A stretch of DNA of 37,159 nucleotides from assembly GCA_036676175.1 (NCBI GenBank), contig JAKFDL010000058.1, positions 1 to 37,159 on the forward strand. The letters run 5' to 3'. Positions 17,535 to 27,100 of this stretch are shown piece by piece. A program made the position numbers and the translations under genes. The notes under the pieces are model-generated. The model searched no databases, was not told where the DNA came from, and worked only from the letters and a program-made list of their open reading frames with translations. Origin of the DNA: Methylotenera_A sp036676175. GTDB taxonomy: Bacteria > Pseudomonadota > Gammaproteobacteria > Burkholderiales > Methylophilaceae. Position 1 is the stretch's first letter, and every line of letters starts with the position of its first letter.

Positions 17535-17581
17535 TGTTAGACTTAACTTTGTAAGAATTGCTAGAAAAACCGACTTAAGGC

Positions 17582-18868
17582 TTAATTAGCAATTTCGGCT
17601 GTTTTTTTGGTCGCGTCCTGATAAATCATAATGGGCTGGGATTGGCCTAGAATAGTACCCTCATCAATGACTACTTTGCTTAAATTTTCAATTGATGGCA
17701 AATCGTACATCACCTCAAGCAAAGCGTGCTCCATAATCGAGCGCAAGCCGCGTGCACCCGTTTTACGTTCGAGTGCTTTTTGTGCGATGACGTGCAGGGC
17801 AGATTCTCTAAACTCCAGCTCCACACCTTCCATTTTGAACAGCTTGATATATTGTTTGGTGAGCGCATTTTTAGGCTCAGTTAGAATGGTCATCAGTGCT
17901 GTTTCATCTAACGTTTCCAATGTCGCTACTACTGGCAACCGACCAATAAATTCTGGAATCAATCCGAATTTAATCAAGTCTTCAGGCTCAACGTCACGCA
18001 ACACGGCGCCTATATCTTGCGAGTCATCCTTACTTTTTACTTCCGCGCCAAAACCAATGCCACCTTTTTCGGAGCGCCTGCGAATGACCTTATCTAGACC
18101 ATCAAATGCACCGCCGCAAATAAATAAAATATTGGTGGTATCTAACTGCACAAACTCCTGATTTGGATGTTTGCGGCCACCCTGGGGCGGCACGGAAGCG
18201 ACAGTGCCCTCAATAAGTTTCAGCAAGGCTTGCTGCACGCCCTCTCCCGAAACATCGCGAGTAATAGACGCATTTTCAGATTTACGTGAAATTTTGTCTA
18301 CTTCGTCAATATAAACAATACCGCGCTGTGCTTTTTCAATGTCGTAGTCACATTTTTGCAAGAGCTTTTGCATAATGTTTTCAACATCTTCACCCACGTA
18401 GCCTGCTTCAGTAAGGGTAGTTGCATCCGCCATCACAAACGGCACATCGAGCATGCGCGCGAGCGTTTGTGCCAGCAAAGTCTTGCCGGAGCCTGTTGGG
18501 CCGATGAGTAAAATATTACTTTTTTGAATTTCAACATCATCTTTCACCGTGTTTTGTGAAATATGGTTGTGACCAAGGCGTTTGTAGTGGTTATACACCG
18601 CCACTGACAGATTCTTTTTAGCTTGGGTTTGACCAATGACATACTGGTCTAATATAGCGCAGATTTCTTGCGGCGTAGGTAAAGATTTATCAGTAGATTT
18701 GATATCGCTTAGATTTTGTACTTCTTCTTTGATGATATCGTTACACAAATCAACGCATTCATCGCAAATAAATACAGAAGGCCCCGCAATGAGTTTTTTG
18801 ACTTCGTGCTGGCTTTTGCCGCAAAAAGAGCAATAAAGTAATTTTTCACCTTCGGCTTTTGTGGCCAT
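17582..18868 (-). CDS. clpX: ATP-dependent Clp protease ATP-binding subunit ClpX
   Basis: AAA+ unfoldase that feeds tagged or folded substrates to ClpP. It has 428 residues. The N-terminal zinc-binding domain has four cysteines (YCSFCGKS and FICDECVDLC). Walker A is GPTGSGKTLLAQ near residue 120, IVYIDEVDKI is Walker B, and the ClpP-docking loop IGF is visible in EKGGIGFGAEV. Sensor-2 KTGARGLRSIMEH follows. The ribosome site AGGGA stands six bases before the ATG. It is the last gene of the tig-clpP-clpX run. Just after the stop, the minus strand has a TCGG followed by five T that could be a weak terminator. Confidence 0.97.
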   Translation of the reverse strand: MATKAEGEKLLYCSFCGKSQHEVKKLIAGPSVFICDECVDLCNDIIKEEVQNLSDIKSTDKSLPTPQEICAILDQYVIGQTQAKKNLSVAVYNHYKRLGHNHISQNTVKDDVEIQKSNILLIGPTGSGKTLLAQTLARMLDVPFVMADATTLTEAGYVGEDVENIMQKLLQKCDYDIEKAQRGIVYIDEVDKISRKSENASITRDVSGEGVQQALLKLIEGTVASVPPQGGRKHPNQEFVQLDTTNILFICGGAFDGLDKVIRRRSEKGGIGFGAEVKSKDDSQDIGAVLRDVEPEDLIKFGLIPEFIGRLPVVATLETLDETALMTILTEPKNALTKQYIKLFKMEGVELEFRESALHVIAQKALERKTGARGLRSIMEHALLEVMYDLPSIENLSKVVIDEGTILGQSQPIMIYQDATKKTAEIAN

Positions 18869-18920
18869 GCAAATCCCTAAACTTACAAAATACTTAAAAT
18901 ACTATGCTGCGGACATCTTA

Positions 18921-19565
18921 TTACGCTTGAGCGCGATTAGCAATGACCTTGTCAATCATGCCATATTTGACAGAATCTTCTGCGCCCATAAAATTGTCGC
19001 GCTCTGTATCACGATCAATCTCTTCTACACTTTTGCCGGTGTGTTGCGCCAAAATGGCATTTAATTTGCCACGCAGATACATGATCTCTTTGGCATGAAT
19101 TTGAATGTCTGTAGATTGGCCTGAAAAACCGCCTGAAGGCTGGTGTATCATCACACGCGAGTTAGGTAAGCTAAAACGTTTACCCTTTGCACCTGCTGCC
19201 AGCAAGAATGCCCCCATGCTAGCCGCCTGGCCAATACATAGGGTACTCACGTCCGGCTTAATGAATTGCATCGTGTCGTAAATAGACATACCGGCTGTGA
19301 CTGAACCGCCAGGTGAATTGATATAAAGCGAAATGTCTTTATCTGGATTTTCAGCTTCTAAAAACAATAATTGCGCCACAACAAGATTTGCGGTCATGTC
19401 GTTGACTGGGCCAATCAAGAAAATCACGCGTTCTTTAAGTAAACGCGAATAAATATCGTATGAACGCTCACCACGGCCGCTCTGCTCAATCACCATCGGG
19501 ATGAGACCTAAAGCTTGTGGTTCCATCATATTATTTTGGCTGTCTGTCATATTATTTATACTCAT
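18921..19565 (-). CDS. clpP: ATP-dependent Clp protease proteolytic subunit ClpP
   Basis: Serine protease that forms the double-heptamer chamber used by ClpX (and ClpA where present). It has 214 residues. The catalytic triad is Ser116 in GQAASMGAF, His141 in MIHQPSGG and Asp190 in ERDNFMGAED, each five residues beyond the E. coli precursor numbering. INSPGGSVTAG is the oxyanion-hole loop. A short N-terminal propeptide precedes ALGLIPMVIEQS. It lies 15 bases downstream of tig and 52 bases upstream of clpX, so the three are probably one operon. Confidence 0.97.
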   Translation of the reverse strand: MSINNMTDSQNNMMEPQALGLIPMVIEQSGRGERSYDIYSRLLKERVIFLIGPVNDMTANLVVAQLLFLEAENPDKDISLYINSPGGSVTAGMSIYDTMQFIKPDVSTLCIGQAASMGAFLLAAGAKGKRFSLPNSRVMIHQPSGGFSGQSTDIQIHAKEIMYLRGKLNAILAQHTGKSVEEIDRDTERDNFMGAEDSVKYGMIDKVIANRAQA

Positions 19566-19580
19566 AATTGCTTAGTACGC

Positions 19581-20882
19581 TTAGCCCGCCATTAATTCAT
19601 CAAATTTGATTTTTTTTGTAGTTACTTTGGCTTTTTCTAACACCCAGTTCACTACATTTTCTTCTGTGGCTAACGCTGCAGGCTCATCTAAGCGCTGTAC
19701 ATCGGCATAATACCACTGTACTAACTCTTCTGGCTTCTCATAGCTGTTCGCAAAAGCATCTACAACCGCACGCACCTGATCAGCTTTAGCTTGTAAATTA
19801 TTGCTGTTCACAATTTCACTTAAAATCAAGCGCAGTGTTGTGCTACGCTTAGCTTGCTCTTCAAACATGGCTGGTTCTAATTGAATGTCTTTAGCTGGCA
19901 TACCGCGCTGTTGTAAATTGCGCGCGGTCATTTCCATCATGCGATTTATCTCAACGCTGACCAGCGCTTTCGGCACTTCTAATTTTGATTCAGCGATTAA
20001 CGCCTGAAATACAGCCTCTTTGGTGCGTGCCTTGACGCGCTTTTCCACTTCTTGCTCAAGGCTTAATTTAACTTCAGCGCGCATGGTGTTCACATCGCCG
20101 TCAGCCACACCTAAACTTTTAGCAAATTCCGCATCTACTTTTGGCAACACAGGTTGTGCAACGCTATTAAACGTAACTTCGTAACTAACTTTTTTGCCAG
20201 CCAGTTGGGCCTGATTGTAATCTTTAGGATAAGTGATATCAAACTGCTTAACTTCACCTGTTTTAGAACCGATTAACGCCTCATCAAATACAGGAATTCT
20301 GCCAGGCTCACCCAGCACCAGATCCATGCCTTGGCCAGCCGTGTCTTCAACCTCTTGGCCGTCAATACTTGCTTTTAGGCTGATATTTACGCGATCGTCT
20401 TTTTTAGTTGCGCGTTTGACTGGCTCATAACTGGTTCTTTGCTTGACCAGTACTTCGATGGTCTTTTCAACATCAGCATCTACCACTTCAAGTGTAGGTT
20501 TTTCAAGCTTCAGCTTAGTTAGATCACCCAGCTTCACTTCCGGGAACACTTCAAATGTCGCCACATACTCTAAATCAGTCGCTGCATCCGCAAATGGTTT
20601 ATGCTCAATATTAGGGAAGCCAGCAACACGTAGCTTGTTCTCTTCCACCGCATCACCAAAGCTGGTCTCTACGGCTTTGGAATACACTTCATCGCGTACT
20701 TGACTGCCATAATGTTGGTTTACCAAGCCAAGCGGTGCTTTACCTGGGCGAAAGCCTGAAAACTTAGCGGTACGTGAGATTTGTGTAAGGCGCTGCTTGA
20801 TTTGACCCTCTAAAGGCGCCAAAGGCACCTTTACGGTCATGCGACGCTCTAGATTGCTGATTGTTTCTACAGATGCTGCCAT
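19581..20882 (-). CDS. tig: Trigger factor, ribosome-associated chaperone and prolyl isomerase
   Basis: Binds nascent chains at the ribosome exit tunnel. From ATG 20882 it has 433 residues, the usual length. That start (MAASVETISNLERRM) has AGGAA upstream, while the open frame reaches 20936 without support. The ribosome-binding signature GFRPGKAPLGLV is in the N-terminal domain (E. coli GFRxGK). An FKBP-type domain lies at about 150-240 (DRVNISLKASIDGQEV, IGSKTGEVKQFDITYP), then a helical C-terminal chaperone domain. A tRNA-Leu lies 81 bases upstream on the same strand and the two may share a transcript. Confidence 0.95.
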   Translation of the reverse strand: MAASVETISNLERRMTVKVPLAPLEGQIKQRLTQISRTAKFSGFRPGKAPLGLVNQHYGSQVRDEVYSKAVETSFGDAVEENKLRVAGFPNIEHKPFADAATDLEYVATFEVFPEVKLGDLTKLKLEKPTLEVVDADVEKTIEVLVKQRTSYEPVKRATKKDDRVNISLKASIDGQEVEDTAGQGMDLVLGEPGRIPVFDEALIGSKTGEVKQFDITYPKDYNQAQLAGKKVSYEVTFNSVAQPVLPKVDAEFAKSLGVADGDVNTMRAEVKLSLEQEVEKRVKARTKEAVFQALIAESKLEVPKALVSVEINRMMEMTARNLQQRGMPAKDIQLEPAMFEEQAKRSTTLRLILSEIVNSNNLQAKADQVRAVVDAFANSYEKPEELVQWYYADVQRLDEPAALATEENVVNWVLEKAKVTTKKIKFDELMAG

Positions 20883-20963
20883 GATGCGATTCCTGTATAA
20901 ATGGTTTTCTAGACGCAGAAAACTGTTAACTGACATTTAATGATATAGCTAGTTTAAAACTTA

Positions 20964-21048
20964 TGGTGCGAAAGGAGAGACTCGAACTCTCACGCCTTAC
21001 GGCGCTGGAACCTAAATCCAGTGCGTCTACCAATTCCGCCACTCTCGC
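20964..21048 (-). tRNA. tRNA-Leu (anticodon TAG)
   Basis: 85 bases, class II with a long variable arm. The acceptor GCGAGAG pairs with CTTTCGC including one G-U pair, then discriminator A and an encoded CCA. The D-arm GGCGGAATTGGTAGACGC, the anticodon loop GATTTAGGTTC with TAG, the variable arm GCCGTAAGGCG, and the T-arm GAGTTCGAGTCTC are clear. tRNA-Leu before tig is a common arrangement. Confidence 0.97.
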
Positions 21049-21082
21049 ATTTGATTTTGAAGCCAAAATCAATAAGTCGCAT

Positions 21083-21112
21083 ATTGTATCTCAAGTTTGC
21101 TGAATTTGATAA
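21083..21112 (-). promoter_or_regulatory. Weak candidate promoter for tRNA-Leu
   Basis: On the minus strand, TTATCA (21112-21107), 18 bases, then TACAAT (21088-21083). The start would be about 28 bases before the mature tRNA. The -35 is poor. Elsewhere in 21049-21249 I see only an isolated TTGACA on the plus strand at 21177-21182 without a matching -10. Confidence 0.35.
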
Positions 21113-21249
21113 GCAAAAGCCACAACATCCATACAAAATCTTAAGCCATGTTTGATTAAACAAGCTTAATTTAGCATTGACAAGCAAGCCTTGCCGATAG
21201 CAAGATACAGGCTAATATTAATCATTTAAGAATAATTGTAAGTAAATTT

Positions 21250-21498
21250 ATGCAAAATACTATTAATACTAACGAAACCAACATGTTGCGCGCAGAGCTA
21301 GAGCTTCTAATGAAAGAGCGCGAGAATTTGCTGATCATTGCAGGTGCTTCTGCCGGCTTGATTGCTGAGCTCAATACCCACGATTTGCCCATTCGCACCG
21401 TAGAAGCTGCAGATTTGTTAGCGACAACCATTAACAAGCTTTCTGAAGAAACCTTGCAAGACGCATTGAATTCAGTCCACGCAAGCATTGAAAAATAG
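21250..21498 (+). CDS. Small hypothetical protein, 82 residues, before the efflux operon
   Basis: I do not recognise this protein. It is acidic and mostly helical by eye. An N-terminal amphipathic stretch (about 12-30, rich in Leu and Glu) is followed by IIAGASAGLIAEL, then two more likely helices (52-80). It has no signal peptide or long membrane segment and no Cys, so a metal-binding role is unlikely. The residue mix and its position 36 bases before the efflux operon on the same strand suggest a real gene. The ribosome site is weak (GTAAG). It could be a cytoplasmic accessory or an unrelated conserved small protein. Confidence 0.6.
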   Translation: MQNTINTNETNMLRAELELLMKERENLLIIAGASAGLIAELNTHDLPIRTVEAADLLATTINKLSEETLQDALNSVHASIEK

Positions 21499-21534
21499 TC
21501 GCAAGCGCTTGATTAAATAGCAAGGCTGCATCTG

Positions 21535-22983
21535 ATGTCACACTGCATTTCATCTGGCTTAATGATTGCACTGGTGGGTGCCAGCCTTTTATTGACCGGA
21601 TGCGCTAAAGAAAAATATCAAGCTAAGCCAATTGACCAGCAACAAACCACTGCAAAAATTCATGCAAAAGATCCTTTGAGTGGTGATTTTAAGGTTTATT
21701 TAATCAAACAGGGCTATAAAGAAAGCGAATTACCATTTGCTGACTGGGGTTTGAAAGAAATGACTTTAAGTGCCCTATATCATCACCCAAATTTGGATGT
21801 TGCTAAAGCACAATTAGCGCTGGCGTACGCACAAGTTGAAACTGCTGGCCAGAATCAAAACCCGACCTTAAATGGTAGCATTGCCCGTAGTAACCAAGCC
21901 AATGAAGACATTCGGCCTTGGGCCTATGGATTAAGCGTTGATATCCCAATTGAAACCGCCAATAAACGCCAAATCCGAATTGAGGAAGCCCAACATCTTG
22001 CGGAAAGCGCACGTCTCGATGTTGCAGACATGGCTTGGCAGTTACGCAGTCTAATAGCCAAAAACTTGTTGCGCTACCATGAAAATAAAGCATTACAGAA
22101 TCAACTCACCAGCGAAGTTAAGAAACAAGACGAGCTGATCAAGATATTAGAAAAACGGGTGAGTTTAGGCGCACTCTCGAATACAGAGCTGAATGCCGCA
22201 AAGTTGTTACAACAAAAAACACTGTATTCACTGAACTCCGAGCAAGCTAAAACAGCTGAAATCATTGCCGCACTTGCCTCAAACACAGGATTAACGGTCG
22301 AAAAATTTAGCCAAATCCCTATAAAATCTTTAGACACTGACGTAGCACTATCACAGCAAAGCGGTTTATTAAGTGCGCCCGCTACGCACAAGCTTCAAGA
22401 AAAAGCGTTGTTAAATCGCTTGGATATTCGACGCAGCTTAGCTAAATACGCCGCAGCAGAAGCGAAGATAAAACTAGAAATTGCCAAGCAAACACCAGAT
22501 ATTTCACTTAGCCCTGGTTATATATTTGAGTTTGGTGACCGCATTTGGTCGTTGGGGTTTTCTACCCTACTTAACTTAATCAATAAAAACCAGACCCTTA
22601 TTGCGGAAGCTATCCAGCTGCGTGAAATTGAAGGCGCCCAATTCGAAGCGTTGCAAGCCAAGATTATTGCTGATTTAAGCCAAAGCATGGCGATTTATGA
22701 AGCAAGCTTGCAAAACGTGAAGCAAGTACAGCAGCAACAGGCGGATCAATTGCTGTATAGCCAAAAATTACAGCGTCAATTTGACACTGGTTTAATTGAC
22801 CGCTTGGCACTGACACAAAATGATCTGAATACAGCGTTATTAGCCCAACAGTTGCTAACTGCGCAGTTTCAAGCGTTGCAGGCCACATTGGCAATTGAAG
22901 AGGTGATTCAGCAGCCACTTTTCGATGATTTTTCCATGCCAACGGACGTTTCCATTGATGCTAATAAAGTTTCTATTAATTAG
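21535..22983 (+). CDS. Outer-membrane efflux lipoprotein of an RND system (TolC/CusC class)
   Basis: Outer-membrane channel for the tripartite pump encoded by the next two genes, 482 residues. The N-terminal signal ends in a lipobox LLTGC with Cys23, so it is lipid-anchored like CusC and OprM. Two repeated TolC-type helical halves follow (about 90-250 and 290-460). Each has long heptad-rich helices, and the second includes QRQFDTGLIDRLALTQNDLN, a typical TolC helix. The C-terminal end lacks any extra domain. The adaptor gene begins 13 bases downstream. Confidence 0.88.
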   Translation: MSHCISSGLMIALVGASLLLTGCAKEKYQAKPIDQQQTTAKIHAKDPLSGDFKVYLIKQGYKESELPFADWGLKEMTLSALYHHPNLDVAKAQLALAYAQVETAGQNQNPTLNGSIARSNQANEDIRPWAYGLSVDIPIETANKRQIRIEEAQHLAESARLDVADMAWQLRSLIAKNLLRYHENKALQNQLTSEVKKQDELIKILEKRVSLGALSNTELNAAKLLQQKTLYSLNSEQAKTAEIIAALASNTGLTVEKFSQIPIKSLDTDVALSQQSGLLSAPATHKLQEKALLNRLDIRRSLAKYAAAEAKIKLEIAKQTPDISLSPGYIFEFGDRIWSLGFSTLLNLINKNQTLIAEAIQLREIEGAQFEALQAKIIADLSQSMAIYEASLQNVKQVQQQQADQLLYSQKLQRQFDTGLIDRLALTQNDLNTALLAQQLLTAQFQALQATLAIEEVIQQPLFDDFSMPTDVSIDANKVSIN

Positions 22984-22996
22984 GCAGGATTAAGCC

Positions 22997-24061
22997 ATGA
23001 ATAAAAAAATTGGCCTCATTATCATCATTCAGGCTTTATTAATTATTGCGCTATTTTGGACGCTCGTTTTTTACGGAAAAGATGAGTATGAAACCTATCG
23101 ATCAGAACAAGAAGAAGAGATTGAAACCCTAAACCGCGTTTCTGAAAATGATGGGGTTCACGTTGTTAATATCTCGCTTGCAGCACAACAAAATAGCGGC
23201 ATCAAAACTGCAAAAGTTGCTACTGCACAGTATCAAGGTGAAATTAAAAGCTTTGGAAATGTGGTGAGTATCGATAGCTTGATTGAAGCTAAGACCAACT
23301 ATTTGAACTTAAAATCAAATGCCAATCTTGCACGTGCTACAAGTGGTCAAAACATACAGCAATACCAAAGACTCAAAACGCTAAACGATGATGACAAAAA
23401 TGTCTCTGACCGCGCTGTGCAGGAAGCATTAGCTGTTGTGAATGCAGACAAAGCCCAAGTGACCGCCAGTGAATTACAGCTAAAAAACTTGCAGAACAGC
23501 GTGAGGTTACAATGGGGTGAGGCACTTGCGGCATTAGTATTTGCCGATAACTTACCTCCGCATTTGGCTAATTTATTAGATAGAAAAAATGTACTGATCC
23601 AAATGACTTTACCTTTAAGCACTGCAATGCCAAAATCTGGGTCTAGCATCATTGTTACACCGATAAATGACGCAGATATGCGTATTAAAGCTGTCTACGT
23701 GTCCCCTGCTTCAACTTCCGATGCCAATGTTTTTGGCAAAACGTTTTACTACAGCGCACCAGCAGAGCAACTGCGTATCGGCATGCGCGTCAGTGTAGAA
23801 CTCAGCAATAACACAAGCGACTCTGTAAGTGGCGTTATTGTCCCAAGTAGTGCTGTGGTGTGGTATGCAGGCACACCTTGGGCATATTTTAAACAAAAAC
23901 CAGATCAATTTTTGCGCAAACCCATCTCTACTGATACCGAAGTTGAGACTGGCTGGTTTAACCGAGAGTTAGATGCGAATAACGAAGTCGTGGTAAGCGG
24001 TGCACAACTTCTGCTTTCGGAAGAATTTAAGTATCTCATCAAGAACGAAAACGATGATTGA
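22997..24061 (+). CDS. Periplasmic adaptor (HlyD/MFP type) of an RND efflux system, reduced form
   Basis: Links the pump to the outer-membrane channel. It has 354 residues. One N-terminal membrane helix (about 5-25, IGLIIIIQALLIIALFWTLV) anchors it. The family pattern VVNISLAAQQNSGIKTA is followed by GEIKSFGNVVSID, the first part of the lipoyl/barrel domain. A short helical hairpin is at about 90-165, and a beta-barrel and membrane-proximal part (RIGMRVSVELSNN, SGVIVPSSAVVW) follows. The usual lipoyl half-motifs around the hairpin (a G-V-KGQ type turn) are not visible, so the lipoyl domain seems degenerate. The ribosome site AGGA is good. It is the middle gene of the operon. Confidence 0.82.
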   Translation: MNKKIGLIIIIQALLIIALFWTLVFYGKDEYETYRSEQEEEIETLNRVSENDGVHVVNISLAAQQNSGIKTAKVATAQYQGEIKSFGNVVSIDSLIEAKTNYLNLKSNANLARATSGQNIQQYQRLKTLNDDDKNVSDRAVQEALAVVNADKAQVTASELQLKNLQNSVRLQWGEALAALVFADNLPPHLANLLDRKNVLIQMTLPLSTAMPKSGSSIIVTPINDADMRIKAVYVSPASTSDANVFGKTFYYSAPAEQLRIGMRVSVELSNNTSDSVSGVIVPSSAVVWYAGTPWAYFKQKPDQFLRKPISTDTEVETGWFNRELDANNEVVVSGAQLLLSEEFKYLIKNENDD

Positions 24062-24088
24062 TATGAAGTTTCAGTGCAGATTCATATC
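24060..24088. repeat. Intercistronic hairpin after the adaptor gene
   Basis: Perfect 8-base arms GATATGAA (24060-24067) and TTCATATC (24081-24088) with a 13-base loop. It starts at the adaptor stop codon within the 57-base gap before the pump gene. It may stabilise or process the mRNA. Confidence 0.5.
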
Positions 24089-24118
24089 GCGCAATGTTTT
24101 AAATAAAGACCTCACATC

Positions 24119-27100
24119 ATGATGTCGGCAATTGTCCGGTTTTCGATTCGTTTTAATGGCGTGATTATTGGCTTGGCAAGCTTGGCAGTGCTGTACGGAT
24201 TGTACAGTCTCACCCGTAGTAATTTAGACGTTTTTCCTGAGTTTTCGCCGACGCAGATTGTCATTCAAACAGAATCACCTGGCTTATCTGCAGAGCTAGT
24301 CGAAACCTTAGTGACACAGCCGGTTGAAACCAGCATTGCCGGTACTGTTGGTGTAACCGACATGCGTTCTCAATCGATTCCTGGCTTGTCGATTGTTACT
24401 GTCATTTTTGATGAAAAAACGGATATTTACAGAAACCGCCAGGTCATTGCAGAGCGCTTAAGCACGCTGACTAATCAGATTCCCAAAGGCATCACTCCTA
24501 ACATTACCCCGCTCACCTCCTCGGCTAGCACAGTATTGGGTTTTGGGCTGACATCCAAAAAGTTAAACTTGATGCAGTTAAGAACACTGGTGGATTGGAC
24601 GATTACACCTCATTTATTGGCCATTCCTGGTGTAGCGGATGTGAACGTTTTTGGCGGTGAAGTACGTCAATTTCAAGTGCAAATTGATCCTGCAAAACTC
24701 ATGCGCTACCAACTCAATATTAGTGAAGTTGTCGTGGCAGCACAGCGTGCTACAGGTGTCAGCGGCGCTGGTTATATTGAAAATAGCAATCAACGCATTA
24801 TCATCAATGTCGAAGGCCAAGCAACCACTGCTGCTACTCTAGCTAAAGCGGTGCTCTTGCATAAGAACGGTCTCAGCATCAAGCTAGGCGACATAGGAAA
24901 TGTAATAGAAGGCGCAGCGCCTTCTATTAGCGCCGCCGCAATAAATGAAGAGCCCGGCATATATTTATCTGTACAAGGACAGCTGGGGGCCAATACGCAT
25001 GCAGTGACACTCGCCATTGAGTCCGCTCTAAAAGAACTTAAGCCAACGTTGACAGGTCAGCAAGTCGTTTTGCATGAAGGCCTATTCCGGCCTGCTAATT
25101 TCATCGAAACGGCCATTGATGGCGTGCGTAAAGACATCCTTATCGGTTCAATTCTGGTCATCAGCGTCTTGTTCTTATTTTTATTTAATGCGCGAACTGC
25201 ATTTATATCTGCCACGGCCATCCCGCTTTCATTATTAAGTGCCATCGTGATTTTGAGCTACTTCAATATTGGTCTCAATATTATGGTGCTAGGTGGCCTG
25301 GCGATTGCGCTTGGCGAGGTAGTAGATGATGCCATTATTGATACTGAGAATATTTTTAGGCGCTTAAAAGAAAATCGCCTGCTAGCCACACCTGTTCCTA
25401 TCTATAAGGTCGTGTTTGACGCCTCTATGGAAGTACGCAATTCGGTGGTTTACGCTACCATTATCATAGCGCTGGTATTTATGCCCCTACTGACTTTAAG
25501 CGGCGTAGCAGGCAAACTGTTTGCACCGTTAGGATTTGCCTACATAGCCGCGATAATGGCTTCACTCGTGGTTGCCCTTACGCTGACACCTGCACTATGT
25601 TACGTGATGCTGGGACATGGAAAATTAGATACCGAGGACTCACCCACCATCAAATGGATTAAAAAAGGTTACGTTAAACTTTTATACCACATCGAAAAAC
25701 AATACAAACTCATCCTGAGTGTAAGCTTTTTACTTATCGCATTAGGGCTAGGCATTCTGCCCTTATTCAAAAGCCAGTTCATTCCTGCCTTGCACGAGGG
25801 CCATTTTATTATGCACATGACCGCTGTGCCTGGTACTTCTGAACAGGAGTCTTTGCGTCTAGGCAAGCAAGTCAGCAAGGTGTTGCGTAACATTAAAGGT
25901 GTTCAATCAGTAACGCAGTGGGTTGGACGTGCGCAAAATGGCGCAGATACCTTTGGTACACATTACAGCGAGTTCGAGATTGAAATTGGCACATTGTCAG
26001 GTGAAGAACAAGACCACATTCTGGCTGAGATTCGAGAACAATTGGCGGGTGAAGCCGTAGATAGCGACGGTGATGGCGTCGCAGAAACGGGTTTCGTTGG
26101 CGTGAATTTCGCGATTAATACCTTTTTAACCGAACGTATCGAAGAAACCATTTCCGGTTATGCCGCTTCAACAGTCATTCACATTTTTGGCAACGATTTA
26201 GATGCACTTGACCGTGACGCACAAAAAATTGCCAGCCTGGTAAATAGCATTAAAGGTGCAGAAGACGTACTGGTGCAATCGCCTCCAGGCACACCACAGG
26301 TGGTCATTCGCTTACGTCCAGAAAAGCTTAGCCTATGGGGCTTGCAGCCCGTTGACGTGCTTGACACCATCCGCGCTGCTAATGAAGGCGTCCCGGTATC
26401 ACAGGTTTACATGGGCAGCCATGTCGTCGGCTTGAGCGTTGTGCTAGAGCATGAAGCGCGCGATGACATTGGCGATATTGGCAACATTCCATTATTTAAC
26501 TCGGATGGTAAATTACTGCACTTAAAAGATATCGCATTTATCACACAAGAAAACGGTCGTTCAAAGATACTACACGCGGGAGCTAAGCGCATCCAAACGG
26601 TGACTGCGAATGTAGAAGGCCGTGATGTAGCAAGCTTTACAGATGAGCTGAAAAAACGCATCAAAAGTGATATCAGGTTAGGTAAAGGCAATTATCTTGA
26701 ATTTACTGGGGAAGCTGAAGCCAACGCCCAATCGCGCGAAGATCTGATTGTGCATTCCCTGTTGGCAGGTGTCGCTATTTTTCTTATGCTCTATATCGCG
26801 TTTGGGCGCATGCGCAATCTATTACTAACCTTCGCCAACCTTCCCTTTGCGTTAATAGGCGGCGTGTTAGCCACTTTTTTTACTGGCGGCTGGATATCAT
26901 TGGGATCGCTGGTAGGCTTCGTGACTTTATTCGGTATCACCTTAAGAAACTCCATCATGATGGTCTCGCACTTTCAGCATTTGGTTGACGATGAAAATTG
27001 CTTATGGAGCCTGGAAACCTGTATTCGCGGTGCTACTGAGCGCTTACCTTCTATCTTGATGACAGCGTTGGTAACCGCATTGGGCTTACTACCGCTGGCC

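Noticed and set aside
20883..20936. 18-residue extension of trigger factor
   Set aside because: ATG 20882 has an AGGAA ribosome site and gives the normal family length and N-terminus.
21177..21182. Perfect TTGACA as promoter of the 82-residue gene
   Set aside because: No acceptable -10 lies 16-19 bases downstream, so it is not listed as a promoter.
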